DNA of 10,112 nucleotides, from the NCBI GenBank assembly GCA_902796975.1, contig CADBRF010000029.1, forward strand, positions 1-10,112, written 5' to 3'. The DNA comes from an uncultured Coriobacteriaceae bacterium. GTDB lineage: Bacteria; Actinomycetota; Coriobacteriia; Coriobacteriales; QAMH01. The notes below the pieces were generated by a model. That model was given only the letters and a program-made list of their open reading frames with translations. It was not told the DNA's origin and ran no database searches. This document shows positions 5,718-10,112 of the stretch, piece by piece (positions within the stretch are counted from its first letter, which is position 1; the number at the start of each line of letters is the position of its first letter). The position numbers and the translations under genes were made by a program.

Positions 5718-6752
5718 TTAAGCCTTGACCACAGCGCCATCGGGGATGACTGCGCCCGGCTCAAGCGTTACGCGAGGCCCGCACACAACGTCCGCGCCAA
5801 TCTTCGCATCTGTGGCAACAGTTTCATCGAGCACGCTTCCCGGCCCGACCTCTACGTTGGTGAGCCTGGTGTTTGGCCCGAGCGTGCAGCCTTGTGCCAC
5901 ATGCGTCTTGCCCATGAGGATGGTCAGCGGGAACACTGTGCAGTCTCGCTCGACGCTGCATTCAGGCCCAATCCAAACCGTGTCCGGATCGAGCATGGTG
6001 ACGCCCGAATCCATGAGGGCCCCATTGATGCGCGCCTGTGCGACCTTCGTTGCCTGAGCAAGCTGCCTGCGTGAATTCACGCCGAGACACTCGTCATCGT
6101 CTTCGACGACCATACTGCCCACTTTGCACCCGGCGTCATCGAGGATGGCGAGCATATCGGTGAGATAGTACTCGCCCTGCGCATTGTCGCGACTGAGCTT
6201 GTTGATATTGTCCAGAAGAGCACGGGCATCAAAGCAGTACATGCCGGAGTTGCATTCGCGAAGGGCGCGCTGCTCTTCCGTGCAATCCTTCTCCTCCACG
6301 ATGCCGCATACATTTCCCTCGGGCGTGCGGAGAATTCTGCCGTAGCCCGTCGGGTCGTCTGGTTTCATAGTGAGCACCGTGGCCGCATTGCCGGCAGCCT
6401 CGTGCGTATCGATGAGGGCACGGATAGTTTCTGCCCTGATAAGAGGGGTGTCACCGCAGAGCACGACTATGGTGCCAGCGAAATCGCCAAAGCTATCCGC
6501 CGCGCACATAATGGTATGCCCCGTGCCGAGCATCTCGTTCTGATAGGAGATGACACAGTCATCGAGAAGTGGTTCCACTTGCTCTCGGCCATGGCCGACA
6601 ACGACGTGGACTTGCGTACAGCCAGCTGAGACAGAGGCGTCGACGACCCAGCGTACGAGCGGCTTGCCCAGCATCTCATGAGCGACTTTAGGTTTTTGGG
6701 ATTTCATTCGCGTGCCCATGCCAGCTGCGAGAATCAGAGCTTGTGCTTCCAA
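5718..6752 (-). CDS. glmU: GlmU-type UDP-GlcNAc pyrophosphorylase lacking the acetyltransferase active-site region
   Basis: GlmU normally acetylates glucosamine-1-phosphate and then couples it to UTP, giving UDP-GlcNAc for peptidoglycan. The N-terminal uridylyltransferase domain is intact: LAAGMGTRMKS (8-18) with PKV (21-23) forms the nucleotide loop, followed by QNEMLGTGHT (71-80), LCGDTPL (98-104, metal-binding Asp101), GYGRI (136-140), EEKDC (153-157), the product-contact region NSGMYCF (168-174) and GVNSRRQL (224-231, metal-binding Asn226). From about residue 255 a left-handed beta-helix begins, but the protein stops at 344, roughly 110 residues short of the usual 450-460. The acetyltransferase residues (E. 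coli Arg333, Lys351, His363, Tyr366, Asn386) are absent; the Arg333 position appears to be Glu331. No remnant lies in the 171 bases before prs, so this looks like a stable short form. Start is TTG behind AGGAAGTG, 22 bases after tRNA-Gln. Confidence 0.88.
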   Translation of the reverse strand: MEAQALILAAGMGTRMKSQKPKVAHEMLGKPLVRWVVDASVSAGCTQVHVVVGHGREQVEPLLDDCVISYQNEMLGTGHTIMCAADSFGDFAGTIVVLCGDTPLIRAETIRALIDTHEAAGNAATVLTMKPDDPTGYGRILRTPEGNVCGIVEEKDCTEEQRALRECNSGMYCFDARALLDNINKLSRDNAQGEYYLTDMLAILDDAGCKVGSMVVEDDDECLGVNSRRQLAQATKVAQARINGALMDSGVTMLDPDTVWIGPECSVERDCTVFPLTILMGKTHVAQGCTLGPNTRLTNVEVGPGSVLDETVATDAKIGADVVCGPRVTLEPGAVIPDGAVVKA

Positions 6753-6774
6753 AGTTTCACTTCCTGCAGATATG

Positions 6775-6848
6775 TGGCTGGGGCAGAAGGAATCGAACCC
6801 TCATTCGCGGTACCAAAAACCGCTGTCCTGCCATTGGACGATGCCCCA
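6775..6848 (-). tRNA. tRNA-Gln (anticodon UUG), CCA encoded
   Basis: A 74-base minus-strand cloverleaf. The acceptor arms TGGGGCA and TGCCCCA pair, with a U1-A72 pair typical of bacterial tRNA-Gln, then discriminator G and an encoded CCA. The D arm is GTCC...GGAC. The anticodon stem GCGGT/ACCGC carries loop TTTTGGT, placing TTG (UUG) at positions 34-36, which reads CAA glutamine codons. The T arm has the standard GGTTCGATTCC. It lies 22 bases upstream of the TTG start of the glmU-like gene, an arrangement also known from other actinobacteria (from memory). The two are probably one transcript separated by tRNA 3' processing. Confidence 0.96.
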
Positions 6849-6866
6849 GTGCGCGAACAGTTATCG

Positions 6867-6895
6867 ATTTTAGACAAGGAACGCCTCTCGCACAA
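6867..6895 (-). promoter_or_regulatory. Sigma70-type promoter for tRNA-Gln (and probably glmU)
   Basis: On the minus strand: -35 TTGTGC (6890-6895), a 17-base spacer, -10 TAAAAT (6867-6872). The predicted start is around 6860, about 12 bases before the mature tRNA 5' end. Spacing is ideal and both boxes are close to consensus. As no separate promoter fits in the 22 bases between tRNA and glmU, it likely drives both. Confidence 0.6.
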
Positions 6896-6966
6896 CAGCA
6901 TTTCCATGCAACGGACGTATCTAGCAGGCAGCGCTCGGGAGCAAATGTCAGCAAGGGATGTAGGAA

Positions 6967-6995
6967 CCCGCTGCTTATTCGCAACAAACAGCGGG
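6967..6995 (-). terminator. Hairpin after ispE, possible terminator
   Basis: CCCGCTG and CAGCGGG form a perfect 7-bp stem that can extend by four weaker pairs into the 15-base loop. It starts 13 bases after the ispE stop codon and separates ispE from the tRNA-Gln promoter. The downstream sequence (TTCCTAC) is only weakly U-rich, so termination efficiency is uncertain. Confidence 0.45.
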
Positions 6996-7008
6996 CAAAT
7001 GTAGCGAG

Positions 7009-7950
7009 TTAGGCTTCCGTGCAGCGGGCGACACAGGTCCAGGCGCATTGAGAGGCGATGCGCTGGGCAAACCGGGCTGCCTTGCTCTCGTCCGCGCAAA
7101 TGGCATAGCTTGTGGAGCCGCTCCCCGTGACGAGGGCATTGAGCACATCGGCATCCGCCTGAGCACGTTCAAGCCGGCTCGAAAGGCGCGGCCCGAGCTG
7201 GCAAGCAGCAGGACCGAGATTGTTCTGGCAAAGGTGCGCAAGGCGCTCTCTGGGGCACGTCTCATCCTCGATAGCCTCCGTCAGGGCATAGGCATCGGGA
7301 GCCTCAGGGTGTTCCTCGTCGAACAGCGCATACACGGCCGCCGTGGAATTCCCCTGGTCATCTCCCATAAGGACGAGCGGAAGCGGAAAGGTGGGAAGAC
7401 GGCGCGCGAGCGTGTCCCCGCGGCCATTCATGAGAGCAGTTCCCCCATAGAGAAAGAAGGCGACATCTGCGCCAAGCTGCTGCGCCACCGAAAGCAAGCG
7501 TTCATCCAGGGTATCGAGGTCATTCACCTGCGCAAAAGCCTTGAGAGCGCACGCAGCATCCGATGACCCGCCGCCGAGCCCACCACCTGCAGGAATATGT
7601 TTTTCGACAGCAATCGAGAGAGCGCCGCCCTGAGGGGCAGCAGCAAGAGAACACGCCTGCTCAGCCGCGTCTATGGCGCGAAAGATGAGATTCTTCTCAA
7701 CTGCCAGCTGCAAACTGCCGCAATCGAGACGGACAGTCGTGCCCAGCTTGGTCTGCGCCTGGGGTACACCATTTTGGGCAAAATCCTCCGGCGCGCCCCA
7801 CGAAAACGTGAGCGTGTCATGGAGATCAAGTGTTGCGAAAACGGAGTCGAGCGCGTGATAGCCGTCTTGAGGGGGCCACTGCACGGCAAGACACAGGTTG
7901 ACCTTTGCGGGCGCCTCGAGCACCAGGCTATCTGGGAAGACGCACGCCAT
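7009..7950 (-). CDS. ispE: 4-diphosphocytidyl-2-C-methyl-D-erythritol kinase
   Basis: The GHMP-family kinase of the MEP (non-mevalonate) isoprenoid pathway: it phosphorylates the 2-hydroxyl of CDP-methylerythritol using ATP, towards undecaprenyl and quinone precursors. At 313 residues it is a little longer than the usual 280-300. Motifs: APAKVNLCL (13-21) with the active-site Lys16, the glycine-rich ATP loop IPAGGGLGGGSSDAA (119-133), GADVAFFL (160-167) with catalytic Asp162, and VTGSGSTSYA (274-283). The extra length sits at the start and around residues 52-70. The ATG lies 6 bases after the veg stop and has no strong ribosome site, so translation is probably coupled to veg. The same veg-ispE neighbourhood is known in Bacillus. 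A hairpin at 6967-6995 follows it. Confidence 0.96.
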   Translation of the reverse strand: MACVFPDSLVLEAPAKVNLCLAVQWPPQDGYHALDSVFATLDLHDTLTFSWGAPEDFAQNGVPQAQTKLGTTVRLDCGSLQLAVEKNLIFRAIDAAEQACSLAAAPQGGALSIAVEKHIPAGGGLGGGSSDAACALKAFAQVNDLDTLDERLLSVAQQLGADVAFFLYGGTALMNGRGDTLARRLPTFPLPLVLMGDDQGNSTAAVYALFDEEHPEAPDAYALTEAIEDETCPRERLAHLCQNNLGPAACQLGPRLSSRLERAQADADVLNALVTGSGSTSYAICADESKAARFAQRIASQCAWTCVARCTEA

Positions 7951-7956
7951 GGTTTG

Positions 7957-8256
7957 CTAAAAGGTGAGTTCTGCGAGCTGCGGGAACAGCGGCTCTTCGT
8001 TCTCTGGATTGGTCAGCTCGACGGTGCCAGTGAGAACGTCAACATACTGGTAGGACTGACGAGCCTTGCGGCCACGCTTCTCAGTAACTTCCACGATGAA
8101 CAGGGAATTATGAGCCTGCGTGAGAACACCCTCGCGCTCAATAATCTTAGACCTGCCAAGATTTGCTTTTACGCGGAGGCGTTTGCCGGTATAATCAACG
8201 AGCATTTTGTGGATTGCGTTAACAGCTTCAACTTGCTTGCTAATCTGTTCTTCCAA
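7957..8256 (-). CDS. veg: Veg family protein (DUF1021)
   Basis: A small 99-residue cytosolic protein matching Bacillus Veg. The core YTGKRLRVKANLGRSKIIER (22-41), the EGVLTQAHNSLFIVEV region (42-57), and SYQYVDVLTGTVELT (68-82) follow the B. subtilis sequence as I recall it, including the KAN-GR-K-IER pattern and the TVELT ending. An extra C-terminal tail of about 17 residues (NPENEEPLFPQLAELTF) is not in Bacillus Veg. In B. subtilis Veg is linked to biofilm regulation and is known for a very strong promoter; the molecular role is unclear. I chose the TTG at 8256 as start because a perfect AGGAGG (8264-8269) lies 7 bases upstream. The longer in-frame ATG at 8319 would lie upstream of the -10 promoter element and has no ribosome site. 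It is co-transcribed with ispE. Confidence 0.88.
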   Translation of the reverse strand: MEEQISKQVEAVNAIHKMLVDYTGKRLRVKANLGRSKIIEREGVLTQAHNSLFIVEVTEKRGRKARQSYQYVDVLTGTVELTNPENEEPLFPQLAELTF

Positions 8257-8263
8257 GTCAATT

Positions 8264-8269
8264 CCTCCT
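8264..8269 (-). promoter_or_regulatory. Perfect Shine-Dalgarno fixing the TTG start of veg
   Basis: AGGAGG on the minus strand, 7 bases from TTG at 8254-8256. It is the strongest ribosome site in the window and implies high translation despite the TTG start. Confidence 0.85.
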
Positions 8270-8290
8270 GAAGACACACGTGGAAGTATT

Positions 8291-8299
8291 ATTATATCA
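8291..8299 (-). promoter_or_regulatory. Extended -10 promoter of veg-ispE
   Basis: TGATATAAT on the minus strand is a perfect TGnTATAAT extended -10. A transcription start near 8284 would give a leader of about 27 bases carrying AGGAGG. At the 17-base spacing the -35 position (8314-8319) reads ATGCAC, not consensus, which is usual for extended -10 promoters. Confidence 0.7.
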
Positions 8300-8442
8300 T
8301 GCGCATCCAAATCGTGCATGGGGTATACTGTGACGATTGGTTAACGTATTAGAAGAGATTGTCATCTGCGCGCCGCGCCAGGAGGTGCGCTCTGCGAACA
8401 CGCATAACCGCTTGCGTTTCGTTTGGCAAGATCGGAGCAACA

Positions 8443-10112
8443 ATGCCCTTTATCGATCACGCCGAGCTCGGGAATTCCCCGGCAGCGGCGAGACTTCTCG
8501 AAAGCAATGTCCCCTCGCGTATCCGTGCGAAGGATGCATCGGTATTTGATTTCGACCCTGAAATTTCCAAAATTGCCGCGACAAGGCTCGGCTGGGCCAC
8601 GTTGGCAAGCAACCCTCCCATTGACCCGTCCGAAATCGCCATCATCGCCGAGCAGGCACGTGGCGAGCACCTCGATGCGGTCGTTCTCATCGGCCAGGGC
8701 GGTTCAGCTCAAGCGGCGCAGACCATCACCAAGCTCCGGAGCCTTGAACTTCCGGACGAGGTGCCCTTCCGCACTATGGACTCCCTCTCGCCTGTCTATG
8801 TGAACCACATTCTTGGCAGTTCGGATCCTGCCCACACGCTCTACATTGTCGCGAGCAAGTCGGGCACCACGCTCGAGCCCACCGTTCTCTCCCATGTCGC
8901 TTGGAAATACGTGTGCGCGCACATGAGCAAGGAGAGCGCTGGCTCACGCTTCATTGCCATCACTGACCCCGGCACTGAACTGGAAAAGGTCGCACGAGAG
9001 AACGACTGGCGCGTCGTGGTTCCAGGCGTCCCTGATGTCGGCGGCCGTTACTCCGCCCTCTCCACCTTCGGGCTTCTCCCCATGGCATGCGTGGGCGTCG
9101 ATATCGAGCAGGCGCTGGTAGACGTCACGCCCATCGAGGTGGCCTGCGGCACCGACAGCCCCAGCAACCCGGCGGTTCAGCTCGCCTCCTTCCTCTACGA
9201 CAACTGGGCAGCTGGGCGCGATAAGTTTTCCCTCATCACGCCTCCGAGTCGTCAGGTCTTCGGCCTTTGGGTTGAGCAGCTCGTGGCGGAATCCCTCGGC
9301 AAGCACGGCGTGGGCATTCTCCCCAATGTGGAAATTGACCCAGGCATCCTCGCCGACCCTCATACCGACCGCTGCGTCGTGCTCTGCAACATGAACAACG
9401 ACGAGGCCTTCGAGCACGCCAAGGCATGCGTACACCCCGATATCCCAGTTTTCCGCATGGATATCATGGACAGCTCCGACATGGCGGGCTATTTCATGAT
9501 CTGGGAGTATGCCATTGCTTTCTGCGGCTGGCTCATGCAGGTCAATCCCTTCGACCAGCCCGATGTGGAAAGCACAAAAGTCGCCGCAAAGCAGCTGCTC
9601 AAGAACACGCGTTCCGCCTTTGCCATCCCCGAGGACCGCATGGGCAGGCCAGCCTACAAGGAATGGGAACTCAAGGATTGCGAATTCGCTGACCGCGTCT
9701 CCGTGAGTTCGGAGCTCCTGCTGCGCATGGGCTCCACCGAGGATATGAACGTCGATCTCGCCCTGCGCGCTCTCTTCCAGTCCATCCGGGAGGGGGACTA
9801 CTTCAGCTTCAATGCCTTCCTCCCCTTCCGTGGCATCGGCCGCCGCGAGACGCTCGAGCGCATCCGCCATCGCGTTGCAGACCGGCTTCACACCTGCTCC
9901 TGCTTGGAGATCGGCCCCCGCTACCTACACTCCACCGGTCAGCTCCACAAGGGCGGCCCCAACACGGGCGTCTTCCTCATCGTGAGCAGCGCCGAGCCCT
10001 ACGATATCAAGGTGCCCCACCGCAGCTACACGCTCGGCGGCGTCGAGGACGCTGAGGCGCTGGGCGACTTCTCCGCCCTGGCAAGCCGCGGACGCCGCGC
10101 CGTCTACGTGCA
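8443..10112 (+). CDS. pgi: Glucose-6-phosphate isomerase, long Tal/Pgi-like form (3' end outside window)
   Basis: Interconverts glucose-6-phosphate and fructose-6-phosphate in glycolysis and gluconeogenesis; cytosolic. The frame is open for 556 codons to the window edge. Visible: VLIGQGGSAQAAQ (81-93) in the first sugar-isomerase (SIS) domain, ASKSGTTLEP (137-146) binding the sugar phosphate, DVGGRYSALSTFGL (198-211), which fits PGI signature 1 with the catalytic-region Arg, then NPFDQPDVESTK (about 367-378) and, near residues 488-506, EIGPRYLHSTGQLHKGGPNT. The last motif, with the long length, resembles the Pgi half of transaldolase/Pgi fusions. No transaldolase domain precedes it: the ATG at 8443 has GGAG 6 bases upstream and a non-coding divergent promoter region in front. 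It is transcribed away from veg. A weak TATACT at 8324-8329 might be its -10, without a good -35. Confidence 0.92.
   Translation, partial: MPFIDHAELGNSPAAARLLESNVPSRIRAKDASVFDFDPEISKIAATRLGWATLASNPPIDPSEIAIIAEQARGEHLDAVVLIGQGGSAQAAQTITKLRSLELPDEVPFRTMDSLSPVYVNHILGSSDPAHTLYIVASKSGTTLEPTVLSHVAWKYVCAHMSKESAGSRFIAITDPGTELEKVARENDWRVVVPGVPDVGGRYSALSTFGLLPMACVGVDIEQALVDVTPIEVACGTDSPSNPAVQLASFLYDNWAAGRDKFSLITPPSRQVFGLWVEQLVAESLGKHGVGILPNVEIDPGILADPHTDRCVVLCNMNNDEAFEHAKACVHPDIPVFRMDIMDSSDMAGYFMIWEYAIAFCGWLMQVNPFDQPDVESTKVAAKQLLKNTRSAFAIPEDRMGRPAYKEWELKDCEFADRVSVSSELLLRMGSTEDMNVDLALRALFQSIREGDYFSFNAFLPFRGIGRRETLERIRHRVADRLHTCSCLEIGPRYLHSTGQLHKGGPNTGVFLIVSSAEPYDIKVPHRSYTLGGVEDAEALGDFSALASRGRRAVYV

Noticed and set aside
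4557..6074. 505-residue plus-strand open frame covering prs and part of glmU in antisense
   Set aside because: It crosses two well-identified genes and their intergenic gap, has no recognisable domain, and arises from the biased third-position base composition of the opposite strand.
8324..8329. TATACT as a plus-strand -10 for pgi
   Set aside because: No -35-like hexamer at 16-18 bases upstream and no extended -10; kept only as a remark in the pgi entry.
8944..9891. 315-residue minus-strand open frame inside pgi
   Set aside because: It is antisense to a continuous, motif-rich Pgi frame; length is explained by codon bias.

Overview
The window looks like a chromosomal segment from a moderately high-G+C Gram-positive bacterium, most likely an actinobacterium of the Coriobacteriia (Collinsella/Olsenella/Atopobium-like). 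Three things suggest this: the core gene order veg-ispE-glmU-prs-pth, shared with Bacillus-type genomes; a tRNA-Gln directly in front of glmU; and a glucose-6-phosphate isomerase resembling the Pgi half of transaldolase/Pgi fusions. The lineage is an inference. No insertion sequence, phage gene, CRISPR array or rRNA is visible.

Left part (1-3405, all minus strand): a tightly packed four-gene unit. In transcription order it holds a class-III PLP enzyme, an aminoglycoside-phosphotransferase-fold small-molecule kinase, a GntR/UTRA regulator and the first 46 codons of an APC-type amino-acid permease that leaves the window. Gaps are 26, 3 and 4 bases, so it is almost certainly one operon. It reads as a regulated route for taking up and breaking down an amino compound. 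A kinase paired with a class-III PLP enzyme recalls hydroxylysine kinase plus 5-phosphohydroxylysine phospho-lyase, so a phosphorylate-then-eliminate pathway is the leading hypothesis. The substrate cannot be read from sequence. The 365 bases upstream (3406-3770) carry no convincing gene but hold several inverted repeats.

Middle (3771-6848, minus strand): pth (peptidyl-tRNA hydrolase), prs (PRPP synthase, followed by a probable intrinsic terminator), a short GlmU-type protein, and tRNA-Gln(UUG) with encoded CCA and a good promoter. The GlmU-like protein keeps the complete uridylyltransferase domain but stops before the acetyltransferase active site.

Right part: ispE (MEP isoprenoid pathway) and veg form a second minus-strand pair, driven by an extended -10 promoter. 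The real start of veg is probably a TTG behind a perfect AGGAGG, well inside the longest open frame. Divergently, on the plus strand, a large pgi gene begins at 8443 and runs off the right edge.

Most interesting for follow-up: the kinase/PLP-enzyme/permease/regulator operon with its structured upstream region, and the GlmU that has lost its acetyltransferase half.
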